DNA of 64,000 bases from Harryflintia acetispora (GTDB lineage Bacteria > Bacillota > Clostridia > Oscillospirales > Ruminococcaceae), in assembly GCA_004340125.1 (NCBI GenBank), contig SLUK01000003.1:124001-188000 (forward strand), given 5' to 3'. Below, one piece after another: positions 15,642-22,501 of this stretch (position 1 is the first letter of the stretch; every line of letters starts with the position of its first letter). The notes under the pieces were generated by a model that ran no database searches, was not told the DNA's origin, and saw only the letters and a program-made list of their open reading frames with translations. The translations under genes and the position numbers were made by a program.

Positions 15642-16656
15642 AGGGCTGGCAGTACTTCTGCTCCTTGCCATCCTGCTGGGCGGCTGCACGGGAGGCAGCG
15701 AGCGGGAGGAGAGCGTCCTGCGCCTGGGGATCGCGGTTTACCAGCAGGAGGACACCTTCATCTCCACCGTGGTGCAGCATATGGAGCGCCTGGCGCGGGA
15801 GGAGGAACTGGAAAAGGATATTAAGATCAGCCTGACCATCACCGATGGGCGCAGCAACCAGACGGTGCAGCTTGAGCAGATGGACCGCTTCCTCGACCAG
15901 GGGTGCGACGTGATCTGCGTCAACATCGTGGACCGCACGGCGGCCGCCGTATTGATCGACAAGGCCGAGGAGGCCGCAGTACCCCTGATCTTCTTCAACC
16001 GCCAGCCGGTCGAGGAGGACATGGAGCGCTGGGAGCAGGTTTACTATGTGGGGGCCAAGGCCGCCGAATCGGGGCGGCTGCAGGGGCAGATCGTGCGCGA
16101 CCTGTGGCAGAATGAGCGCGGTCAGGTGGACCGCAACGGCAACGACGTGCTCGAGTATGTCATGCTCGAAGGTGAGCCCGGCCATCAGGACACCCTGCTG
16201 CGCACCAAGTATGCCATAGACGCGCTGACCTCGGTGGGAATCCGGGTGCGCAAGCTGGCCAGCGAGTCGGCCAACTGGAACCGTGCGCAGGCCGCGCAGA
16301 AGATGTCGCTGTGGCTGGAGGAGCAAGGCGGGGACATCGAGGCGGTCTTCGCCAACAACGACGACATGGCCCTGGGCGCGATCGACGCCTGCCTCTCCGC
16401 CGGCCTTAGCGCCGAGAGCATGCCTCTGGTGGTCGGGGTGGACGCAACCCCGCCGGCGCTCGAGGCCATCCGGGCCGGGACCCTCAAGGGCACCGTGCTC
16501 AACGACAGCGAGGGGATGGCAAAGACCATGATCGACCTGTCGCTGGCGCTCAGCCGCGGGGAGGACCCCGCATCGGCGGCGAAGCTGGAGGAAGGGCATT
16601 ATATCTGGCTGCCCTACCGCCGAATCGAAGCGAAGGACCTCTCCCGGGAGGAATGA
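15598..16656 (+). CDS. Second galactose-type sugar-binding lipoprotein (MglB paralogue)
   Basis: 352 residues. ATG 15598 is set by GAGGGGAG 7 bases upstream, and overlaps the previous gene by 44 bp. A lipobox is present (AILLGGC) followed by a type I binding fold close to MglB: FISTVVQHMERL, VNIVDRTAAAVLIDKA, PLIFFNRQP, VFANNDDMALGA, VVGVDATPPALEAI. The MglB calcium loop is altered to DRNGNDVLE (last positions lost), so metal binding may be weak. It could feed MglAC with another sugar or act in sensing with the kinase. Last gene of the cassette before a strong terminator. Confidence 0.78.
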   Translation: MNRTIKSCFSRLCIKGLAVLLLLAILLGGCTGGSEREESVLRLGIAVYQQEDTFISTVVQHMERLAREEELEKDIKISLTITDGRSNQTVQLEQMDRFLDQGCDVICVNIVDRTAAAVLIDKAEEAAVPLIFFNRQPVEEDMERWEQVYYVGAKAAESGRLQGQIVRDLWQNERGQVDRNGNDVLEYVMLEGEPGHQDTLLRTKYAIDALTSVGIRVRKLASESANWNRAQAAQKMSLWLEEQGGDIEAVFANNDDMALGAIDACLSAGLSAESMPLVVGVDATPPALEAIRAGTLKGTVLNDSEGMAKTMIDLSLALSRGEDPASAAKLEEGHYIWLPYRRIEAKDLSREE

Positions 16657-16675
16657 CCGCACAGCTTGATAAAAG

Positions 16676-16719
16676 AGTCCCTGCGCGCTCCCGCTTTGCG
16701 GGAGCGCGCAGGGACTTTG
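16676..16719 (+). terminator. Terminator of the sensory cassette
   Basis: Perfect 19-bp stem (16676-16694 with 16698-16716) and TTT loop, then a short TTT. A strong hairpin that also serves the convergent gene ending at 16734. Confidence 0.8.
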
Positions 16720-16733
16720 CATGTTTGAGAGAT

Positions 16734-17129
16734 TCAGTGGGGCGCGAGGAAGGACAGGGCGGGAAGGTTTCGCAGCACCCCGAACAGGAGGAGCAGCGCG
16801 ATCATCACCCAGAGCAGGGAGGACAGCCACCGCGGCGTCGCCCACTCGCCGGTGCGCAGGTAGTGCCCACCGCGCCACAGGAAGAGCAGCGCCAGCGCCG
16901 GGAGCAGGAGGCAGAGCGCCGCGTTCGCGCGAAGGGCGGCGGCAAGATCGAGGCGCAGCAGGGCCAGCGACATGCGCGAAACCCCGCAGCCGGGACAGTA
17001 GAGCCCGGTGAGCGCATGAAAGGGGCAGGGGATCGAAACGGGGGTATACAGCAGCAAAAAAGCGTACCCCGCCGCGCCTAGGCAGAGCAGGGACGCTTTT
17101 TTCAGCAGGTTTTGCAGCCGGTCTCTCAT
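16734..17129 (-). CDS. DUF2752 small membrane protein
   Basis: 131 residues, about three to four membrane helices. The DUF2752 signature CPFHALTGLYCPGCGVSRM (about residues 35-53) is complete, with three cysteines and the GCG motif. After it comes a membrane helix, WRGGHYLRTGEW and a final helix. Function unknown; the Cys cluster may bind a metal or be redox-active near the membrane surface. Its start overlaps the stop of the upstream gene by 4 bp (ATGA), and DUF2752 genes often pair with DUF4234-type proteins, as here. Confidence 0.85.
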   Translation of the reverse strand: MRDRLQNLLKKASLLCLGAAGYAFLLLYTPVSIPCPFHALTGLYCPGCGVSRMSLALLRLDLAAALRANAALCLLLPALALLFLWRGGHYLRTGEWATPRWLSSLLWVMIALLLLFGVLRNLPALSFLAPH

Positions 17130-17476
17130 TGATAGATGGGGCCGTCGATCAGCTTGTTGATCTCATTTTGCATGAGCGCCCAGCCGGCCAGGGGGAAGAT
17201 CAGCTCCAGGATCAGGTAGAGCACGCCGCTGTCGCTGCTGGGAATGCCCCGCGCCCTTTTCACCATATCCAGCTTTTCGCCCATTTTGTAGGCCCAGTAT
17301 ATCCCGTAGATGTTACAGGTGATGAGCGTCAGCAGGAAGGCCATCCCGCCGGAGGTTTTGTGATCCCCTGAAAGGGCGTTTGCCTCGTCGGTCAGGCAGA
17401 TGAACCAATAGATCCCGTAGAGGTTGCAGGTGAGGATGGATAGAATGATGCACACTGGAATACTTCTCTTTTGCAT
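17126..17476 (-). CDS. DUF4234-like membrane protein
   Basis: 116 residues from ATG 17476 (AAGGGGAA upstream); the longer frame to 17551 would include the promoter. Two copies of the motif ILT(C)N(L/I)YGIYW occur at about residues 12 and 52, each ending a membrane helix, which is typical of DUF4234. A third helix follows (LYLILELIFPLAGWALMQN). Operon with the DUF2752 gene. Function unknown. Confidence 0.8.
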   Translation of the reverse strand: MQKRSIPVCIILSILTCNLYGIYWFICLTDEANALSGDHKTSGGMAFLLTLITCNIYGIYWAYKMGEKLDMVKRARGIPSSDSGVLYLILELIFPLAGWALMQNEINKLIDGPIYQ

Positions 17477-17506
17477 AACGCTTCCCCTTATGTATAGTAT
17501 GAATTG

Positions 17507-17535
17507 ATTGTATAAAATCCCAGCGGCTTTGTCAA
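17507..17535 (-). promoter_or_regulatory. Promoter of the DUF4234-DUF2752 pair
   Basis: Minus strand TTGACA (17530-17535), 17-bp spacer, TACAAT (17507-17512). Close to consensus and correctly placed before the 17476 start. Confidence 0.8.
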
Positions 17536-17540
17536 TCGCC

Positions 17541-17585
17541 AATGAAAACAAAACTTACCCCCTGCCGCTTCCGGCAGGGGGTAAG
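17541..17585 (-). terminator. Terminator of the feo operon
   Basis: 14-bp perfect stem CTTACCCCCTGCCG / CGGCAGGGGGTAAG with a 4-base loop at 17554-17585; on the minus strand it runs into TTTTGTTTTC. It lies 4 bp after the stop of the small Cys-rich gene. Confidence 0.88.
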
Positions 17586-17589
17586 TCGG

Positions 17590-17745
17590 TTACTTTGTAT
17601 CCATCTGCCGCTGACAGTGGCAGCAGCCACCGCTTTTGCCGCCCGGACAGCCGACGCATTCACCGCGCTTGGCCTTGCGAAAGGCGTAGCGGACGGCGAA
17701 AAACATGGCCAGCAGCAAAAGACCGAATATGATCCAGGTTACCAT
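17590..17745 (-). CDS. FeoB-associated Cys-rich membrane protein
   Basis: A 51-residue protein missed by length filters. ATG 17745 has AAGGAGT 5-6 bases upstream. One N-terminal membrane helix (WIIFGLLLLAMFFAV) is followed by a basic stretch and a Cys-rich tail: ECVGCPGGKSGGCCHC, that is CxxC plus CCxC. This is the layout of the FeoB-associated Cys-rich family (PF12669 type), found directly after feoB. It probably handles ferrous iron, or helps FeoB, at the inner membrane face. It lies 26 bp after the feoB stop. Confidence 0.88.
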   Translation of the reverse strand: MVTWIIFGLLLLAMFFAVRYAFRKAKRGECVGCPGGKSGGCCHCQRQMDTK

Positions 17746-17771
17746 AAGGACTCCTTCCTTCTGCGGGGCGG

Positions 17772-19931
17772 TTATGCATGCGCCCCCGCGACGGCGGGTT
17801 TACGGGCCGTTTTATTGGGATTGTAGCTGCGCAGCAGCCCCCAGAGCAGCGCTGCCACACAGATCAGGGCCAGGACCTGGCCGATTCCGAAGGACACGCC
17901 ATAGAAGAGGAAGCCGCCCAGCTGGTTGATGATGAAGCCCATCACGTAGGCCATGACCGTCATGTAGCCGATGGCGAACCAAGTCCACTTGGCGCTCATC
18001 ATCTCCCGGCGGATGGCGCCGATGGCCGCGAAGCAGGGCGCGCAGGTCAGGTTGAAGACCATGAAAGCCAGGGCGCTGGCACTCGTGGCGAAGAGCGTCG
18101 GAACCATACTGAGCAGGGCCGGGTCGTCCTCGCCGACCTCGCCCAGGCCGAAGAGCACGCCGAAGGTGCCGACCACGTTCTCCTTGGCCACCAGCCCGGA
18201 GACGCTGGCCACGGCCGCCTGCCAGTTGCCGAAGCCCAGCGGCAGGAAGACCGGGGCGATCACGCCCCCGATCGCGGCCAGCAGGCTGGCGTTTTCATCC
18301 TCGACCATGTAAAGGCCCTCGGGGCCGAAGCCGAAGCTCTGCAAAAACCAGATGATCCCGCAGGCCACGAAGATGACGGTGCCGGCCTTGATGATGAAGG
18401 CCTTGCCGCGCTCCCACATGTGCAGCAGTACGCCCTTGGGGGCGGGGAAGTGGTATTGGGGCAGCTCCATGACGAAGGGGGAGGGGTCGCCGGCGAACAT
18501 CTTGGTCTTCTTGAGGATGATCCCGGAAATGACGACCATAAAGATCCCGAAGAAGTAGGTCGCCGGGGCCATCCAGGTGATGTTCGGGAAGACCGCGCCC
18601 GCGATCAGCGCGATGATCGGCAGCTTGGCGCCGCAGGGGATGAAGGTGGTGGTCATGATGGTCATCCGCCGGTCCTTCTCGTTTTCGATGGTGCGGGTGG
18701 CCATGATCCCCGGCACGCCGCAGCCGGAGGAGATGAGCATGGGGATGAAGCTCTTGCCCGAGAGGCCGAACTTGCGGAAGATCCGGTCCATGATGAAGGC
18801 GACGCGCGCCATGTAGCCGCAGTCCTCCAGGATGGAGAGGAAGAAGAAGAGGATGAACATCTGCGGCACGAAGCCGAGCACCGCGCCCACGCCGCCGATG
18901 ATGCCGTCCACGATCAGCCCCTGCAGCCAGCCGGCGGCGCCCACCGCCTCCAGCCACCCGCCGACGGCGGGCTGGATGGTCTCGGCAAACAGGGTGTCGT
19001 TGGTCCAGTCGGTGACGATGGTGCCCAGCCACGAGACCGAGACGAAGTAGACGATATACATCACGGCAGCAAAGATGGGCAGCGCCAGCCAGCGGTTGGT
19101 CACCACCCGGTCGATCTTGTCCGAGGTGGTCAGGCCGCTTTGCCTTTTGCGCACGCACTGGCTGACCAGCTTACCGATGAACTGATAGCGCTCGCCCGTG
19201 ATGATGCTTTCGCTGTCGTCATCCAGCTCGGCCTCGAGCCCGGAGACGATCTCCTCCAGGCGCTTTTTGCCGTCCGCATCCAGCTCCAGCTTTTCGAGCA
19301 CCTTTTCGTCCCGCTCGAACAGCTTGATGGAGTACCAGCGCAGCCTTTCCTGCGGGACCGTACCGTCGATCAGGCTTTCGATCCCGCTGAGCGCTTCCTC
19401 GACCGGCTTTGAGAAGGTGTGTCCAGGGTGGGTCTTGACCCCGGTGAGCGCCATCTGCACAGCGCGCTCCGCCACCTGGCGCGAGCCGGTCCCTTTAATC
19501 GCCGAGGTCTCGATTACCTCGCACCCGAGCGCCTGTGAGAGCTTTTCGACGTCGATCTTATCGCCGTTCTTTTGCACAATGTCGATCATGTTCAGCGCGA
19601 TGATCACCGGCAGCCCCATCTCGGTGAGCTGGGTGGTCAGGTAGAGGTTGCGCTCGATGTTCGAGCCGTCCACCAGGTCGATCACCACGTCCGGGTGTTC
19701 GTCCAGGATGTAATTTCGGGTGACGACCTCCTCCAGCGTGTAGGGGGAGAGGCTGTAAATACCCGGCAGGTCGGTCACGACCACATCCTTGTGAGTGCGC
19801 AGCCTGCCCTCTTTCTTCTCGACCGTGACCCCCGGCCAGTTTCCCACATACTGGCTCGACCCGGTCAGGTCGTTGAACATGGTGGTTTTGCCGCAGTTTG
19901 GATTTCCTGCAAGCGCGATTTTAATAGCCAT
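17772..19931 (-). CDS. feoB: Ferrous iron transport protein B
   Basis: 719 residues. N-terminal G domain with G1 GNPNCGKTT (residues 8-16), G2 region QYVGNWPGVTVEKKEG, G3 DLPGIYS, G4 NMID and the SAIKGTG G5 loop; a helical guanine-dissociation-inhibitor region (about 165-285); then membrane Gate repeats with PGIMATRTIENEKDRRMT and a second Cys-bearing Gate motif (APCFAAIGAIRREM). It imports Fe2+ across the inner membrane. A DtxR-type box sits 62-77 bp upstream of the start, after feoA, so feoB may also have its own iron-repressed promoter. No FeoC is seen. Confidence 0.95.
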   Translation of the reverse strand: MAIKIALAGNPNCGKTTMFNDLTGSSQYVGNWPGVTVEKKEGRLRTHKDVVVTDLPGIYSLSPYTLEEVVTRNYILDEHPDVVIDLVDGSNIERNLYLTTQLTEMGLPVIIALNMIDIVQKNGDKIDVEKLSQALGCEVIETSAIKGTGSRQVAERAVQMALTGVKTHPGHTFSKPVEEALSGIESLIDGTVPQERLRWYSIKLFERDEKVLEKLELDADGKKRLEEIVSGLEAELDDDSESIITGERYQFIGKLVSQCVRKRQSGLTTSDKIDRVVTNRWLALPIFAAVMYIVYFVSVSWLGTIVTDWTNDTLFAETIQPAVGGWLEAVGAAGWLQGLIVDGIIGGVGAVLGFVPQMFILFFFLSILEDCGYMARVAFIMDRIFRKFGLSGKSFIPMLISSGCGVPGIMATRTIENEKDRRMTIMTTTFIPCGAKLPIIALIAGAVFPNITWMAPATYFFGIFMVVISGIILKKTKMFAGDPSPFVMELPQYHFPAPKGVLLHMWERGKAFIIKAGTVIFVACGIIWFLQSFGFGPEGLYMVEDENASLLAAIGGVIAPVFLPLGFGNWQAAVASVSGLVAKENVVGTFGVLFGLGEVGEDDPALLSMVPTLFATSASALAFMVFNLTCAPCFAAIGAIRREMMSAKWTWFAIGYMTVMAYVMGFIINQLGGFLFYGVSFGIGQVLALICVAALLWGLLRSYNPNKTARKPAVAGAHA

Positions 19932-19992
19932 TCTCTGTGTTACCTCCTCTGCGGGGATTGCCCGCTGGCCTGTGAAGCCTTTGAAGTCGATG

Positions 19993-20008
19993 GTTAGTGT
20001 TTGCTAAC
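19993..20008 (-). promoter_or_regulatory. DtxR-type iron box upstream of feoB
   Basis: GTTAGTGTTTGCTAAC, an imperfect palindrome matching the boxes at 20507 and 21150. It lies in the 96-bp gap between the second feoA and feoB. Confidence 0.7.
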
Positions 20009-20027
20009 TTATGGCGGTAAAAATACC

Positions 20028-20249
20028 TCAGTCCACCAGGATGTTTTCCGCCTCGTTCTTGCGGATGGACAGCTCGTATCCGCGGATGGTGATCTCGACC
20101 GGGTCGCCCAAGGGAGCCACCTTGCGCACATAGATGCTCGTACCCTTGGTGATCCCCATGTCCATGATCCGGCGTTTGAGCGCGCCCTCGCCGCCGAGTT
20201 TCTGAACGGTGACGGTCTCGCCGCATTTGGCGCTTCGCAATGTTTTCAT
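20028..20249 (-). CDS. feoA: FeoA-domain protein
   Basis: 73 residues, an SH3-like FeoA fold: LRSAKCGETVTVQKLGGEGA, LKRRIMDMGITKGTSIYV, then KVAPLGDPVEITIRGYELSIRKNEA. FeoA binds the cytosolic side of FeoB and modulates transport. Second of two feoA genes in the operon, 12 bp after the first. Confidence 0.92.
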   Translation of the reverse strand: MKTLRSAKCGETVTVQKLGGEGALKRRIMDMGITKGTSIYVRKVAPLGDPVEITIRGYELSIRKNEAENILVD

Positions 20250-20261
20250 GCTGTTTCCTCC

Positions 20262-20471
20262 TCAAATCATGATCCGGCTGGCCATGCTCCTGCTCAGCGC
20301 CACCCGGGTATCCTTGACGTTTACGATCAGGTTCCCGCCCATCTGCGAGATGACGGTGACCGCGCCGCCCTCCACAAACCCCAGGCTCTCCAGAAACCGG
20401 CGGGTCTCCTCCTTCCCATGGATTTCCTTCACGGTGCCGGGCTCTCCCGAACGTGCCATTGTCAGCGGCAT
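20262..20471 (-). CDS. feoA: FeoA-domain protein, first copy
   Basis: 69 residues. The FeoA pattern is clear (RFLESLGFVEGGAVTVISQMGGNLIVNVKDTRVALSRSMASRIMI region; LGF and the closing V.D.R.AL...A..I). First gene of the operon, preceded by AAGGAAGG and two DtxR-type boxes. Clostridial feo operons commonly carry two FeoA proteins; they may form a heteromer. Confidence 0.9.
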   Translation of the reverse strand: MPLTMARSGEPGTVKEIHGKEETRRFLESLGFVEGGAVTVISQMGGNLIVNVKDTRVALSRSMASRIMI

Positions 20472-20506
20472 AATAGGAATCCTTCCTTTCTTTCATACGG
20501 CATGTG

Positions 20507-20522
20507 GTTAGTGGTTGCTAAC
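20507..20522 (-). promoter_or_regulatory. DtxR-type iron box downstream of the feoA promoter
   Basis: GTTAGTGGTTGCTAAC, 15 of 16 bases the same as the box before feoB. It lies about 10-25 bases past the predicted start of feoA transcription. Confidence 0.75.
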
Positions 20523-20538
20523 TTTTTACTACAGTTGC

Positions 20539-20567
20539 AGTTTACCATTGCTAACCAAAAAAGTCAA
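20539..20567 (-). promoter_or_regulatory. feoA promoter with an overlapping iron box
   Basis: Minus strand TTGACT (20562-20567), 17 bp, TAAACT (20539-20544). The spacer contains a further, half-conserved box (20540-20555, plus-strand GTTTACCATTGCTAAC). A repressor bound here would block polymerase, the expected form of iron control. Confidence 0.75.
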
Positions 20568-20572
20568 GAGAC

Positions 20573-20601
20573 TTGAGAATAAAACGGAACTATGCTAAAA
20601 T
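20573..20601 (+). promoter_or_regulatory. Promoter of the first DtxR-family gene
   Basis: TTGAGA (20573-20578), 17 bp, TAAAAT (20596-20601), divergent from the feoA promoter with only 5 bp between the two -35 boxes. A repressor on the iron boxes could influence both directions. The leader to 20719 is about 110 bases, and no clear structure was found in it. Confidence 0.7.
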
Positions 20602-20718
20602 GAAGAAAATTGCAGCCGGATCAATTTGGCGAAAAGCGATAAAATTGTTGAATCCGGTTAACATTACAGATACGGGCACTCGCTTTCAGGTTACGCGCGG
20701 GAAAGGAATGGTTGTGGC

Positions 20719-21093
20719 ATGAAGATTCAGGAATCCGCTGAAAACTATCTGGAGACGATTCTGGTGCTGCGGCGCGAGAAGGGCGCGGTGCGCTCGATCG
20801 ACGTGGTGCAGCGGATGAATTTCAGCAAGCCGAGCGTCAGCCGGGCGATGAGCCTGCTGCGTCAGAATGGCTATGTCACCATGGACAAGGAGGGCTTTCT
20901 CGAGCTGACCGACAGGGGCCTGGAGATCGCCGAGCGCATCTATGAGCGGCACCGCCTGGTGACCGAATGGCTCATCCGCCTGGGCGTCACCCCCGAGGTG
21001 GCCGAGGCCGATGCCTGCCGGATCGAGCACGACATCAGCGAGGAAACCTTCGTGCGGCTCAAGGAGCACATCGGCCGCGCCGCCCAGGAATGA
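20719..21093 (+). CDS. DtxR/MntR-family iron-dependent regulator
   Basis: 124 residues: winged helix (SIDVVQRMNFSKPSVSRAMSLL) plus dimerisation/metal domain; the SH3 third domain of DtxR is absent, as in MntR. Metal ligands are recognisable: Glu of ENYLE, His of RIYERHRLV, and the trio in ACRIEHDIS. The Cys in CxxEH is the DtxR/IdeR form (iron-type), whereas MntR has Glu there. It faces the feo operon and probably binds the GTTAG...GCTAAC boxes to repress feo when iron is plentiful. Confidence 0.88.
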   Translation: MKIQESAENYLETILVLRREKGAVRSIDVVQRMNFSKPSVSRAMSLLRQNGYVTMDKEGFLELTDRGLEIAERIYERHRLVTEWLIRLGVTPEVAEADACRIEHDISEETFVRLKEHIGRAAQE

Positions 21094-21109
21094 CCGGAAA
21101 CGGAGGGGG

Positions 21110-21165
21110 TTGACATTTTAGTCCTCCCGGTGTTATGATATGCCCGAAGGTTAGCTACTGCTAAC
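21110..21165 (+). promoter_or_regulatory. Promoter and iron box of the second DtxR-family gene
   Basis: TTGACA (21110-21115), 18 bp, TATGAT (21134-21139). The box GTTAGCTACTGCTAAC (21150-21165) covers the predicted start of transcription. Thus the second regulator is itself under the iron-box regulon. Confidence 0.8.
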
Positions 21166-21184
21166 TTAGAAAGGGGTGGCTCAT

Positions 21185-21574
21185 ATGCGTTCGGCCTGTG
21201 CCGCGCGGTATCTGCTGGCAATCTACGAGCTCAGCGACGGGGGCGCGGCGGTGCGCTCGGTCGACATCGCCCGGAGGCTGCAGGTCAGCCGGGCCAGCGT
21301 GGTCAAAAGCCTTAAGCTGTTGGCAGAAGCCGGGATGATCCAAAAGGAGTATTACGGCAATGTGCAGCTCACCGCGCTGGGGGTGCGGGAATCCAACCGG
21401 ATCTACACCGAGAATACGCTGCTGTGCGCCTTCTTTCGCGATTATCTGCACATCAGCGGCGAGGCCGCCGAAAGGGATGCGGCCGCCTGCCTGTGCGCGC
21501 TCACCCGGGAGGGCAAGGAGCGTATGATCGAGCTGGCGCTGCGCTGCCGCCATGCGCGCGCCGGGCGGGAATAG
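21185..21574 (+). CDS. DtxR-family protein with a degenerate metal site
   Basis: 129 residues from ATG 21185 (AAAGGGG 8 bases upstream; GTG 21176 is inside the ribosome site). The winged helix is intact (SVDIARRLQVSRASVVKSLKLL). In the metal domain the usual His is replaced by Asn (TENTLL) and the xxEHxxS ligand pair is missing: the aligned segment reads AAACLCALTREG. The protein therefore cannot bind metal in the standard way; its two nearby cysteines might sense another signal or it may be a constitutive or heterodimeric partner of the first regulator. The preceding iron box implies control by iron. Confidence 0.75.
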   Translation: MRSACAARYLLAIYELSDGGAAVRSVDIARRLQVSRASVVKSLKLLAEAGMIQKEYYGNVQLTALGVRESNRIYTENTLLCAFFRDYLHISGEAAERDAAACLCALTREGKERMIELALRCRHARAGRE

Positions 21575-21583
21575 GCGGCGGAA

Positions 21584-21614
21584 GGGCCGGGGATTAAAAG
21601 TCCCGGCCCATTTT
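21584..21614 (+). terminator. Terminator after the second DtxR-family gene
   Basis: Stem GGGCCGGG(GA) / TCCCGGCCC with a loop ATTAAAAG, then ATTTTAT. Confidence 0.75.
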
Positions 21615-21715
21615 ATCCCTTGCGGGTTCGACACAGGAGAGATTTTGTGGTAAACTGTCGGTAGCACAGCCGACGGGATACCGGAGTATACCCGCAAAAA
21701 CGAGGAGGAACCGAC

Positions 21716-22417
21716 ATGCCCCAAAACCCTACCAAGAGCGCATTGATCGTCATCGACATGGAAAACGCTTTTCTGGACCCGTCCTCCCCCTGCTGTATCG
21801 CGGGGGCGCTCGAGACCGTCGGGCGCTGTGAGCGGGCGGTGCGGTTGGCGCGGGAGAAGGGAATCCCGGTCTTTTTTGTCAAACGGATTTACCGGGCAAA
21901 CGGCAGCGACGTGGAGCTGACCCGCTACCGCACCTGGCAGCGGGGGGAGCGGATGATGGCGCACGGCAGCACCGGGGCGCACGGCGCCACGGTCCCCACC
22001 GGCCTTAGGCCGCAGGAGGGGGACTACACCATCATCAAGCCGCGCTGGAGCGCGTTTTTCATGACCGAGCTGGATTTGATCCTGCGCCGGCTGGGGGTGC
22101 GTACGGTGATTCTGACCGGGACCACCACCCCCAACTGCGTGCGCACCACCGCCTACGATGCGAACGCGCTGGACTATCAGGTGGTGGTCCTCGAGGACTG
22201 CACCTCCTCCCAGACCCCGCAGATTCAAAAGGCGAATATTGAGGACATGCGCCGGATGGGGGCCGTGATCCTCACCTGCGAAGAGTTTTCGGGATATGAG
22301 GAAAACACCCTGCCGCCGCTGCAGGAGCAGCTATGCGCCGAAATCGAAGGCTGCCCCCGGCCGCCCGAGGCATATGCCGACACGCCGCAGGGCAGGGCGC
22401 TTTGCGATCTGTGGTAG
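21716..22417 (+). CDS. Isochorismatase-family cysteine hydrolase
   Basis: 233 residues, the isochorismatase/nicotinamidase fold. The catalytic triad is visible: Asp in VIDMENAF (about residue 13), Lys in IIKPRWSAFF (about 107) and Cys in TTPNCVRTTAYDA (about 142). Such enzymes cleave isochorismate, nicotinamide, ureidoacrylate or related amides; no sequence feature fixes the substrate. Ribosome site GAGGAGG. It is followed after 84 bp by rapZ, perhaps in one transcript. Confidence 0.85.
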   Translation: MPQNPTKSALIVIDMENAFLDPSSPCCIAGALETVGRCERAVRLAREKGIPVFFVKRIYRANGSDVELTRYRTWQRGERMMAHGSTGAHGATVPTGLRPQEGDYTIIKPRWSAFFMTELDLILRRLGVRTVILTGTTTPNCVRTTAYDANALDYQVVVLEDCTSSQTPQIQKANIEDMRRMGAVILTCEEFSGYEENTLPPLQEQLCAEIEGCPRPPEAYADTPQGRALCDLW

Positions 22418-22501
22418 CACGGGCGGCGGATTTTTGAATGACGCCGCGGCCAATAGGCCATGATAAGGGGAAGCGACAAAGGTAAGGCCGGGAGGGACCC
22501 T

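Noticed and set aside
17778..19412. 544-residue plus-strand open frame opposite feoB
   Set aside because: Antisense shadow of feoB with His/Asp/Arg/Gly-rich low-complexity sequence; no ribosome site or domain.
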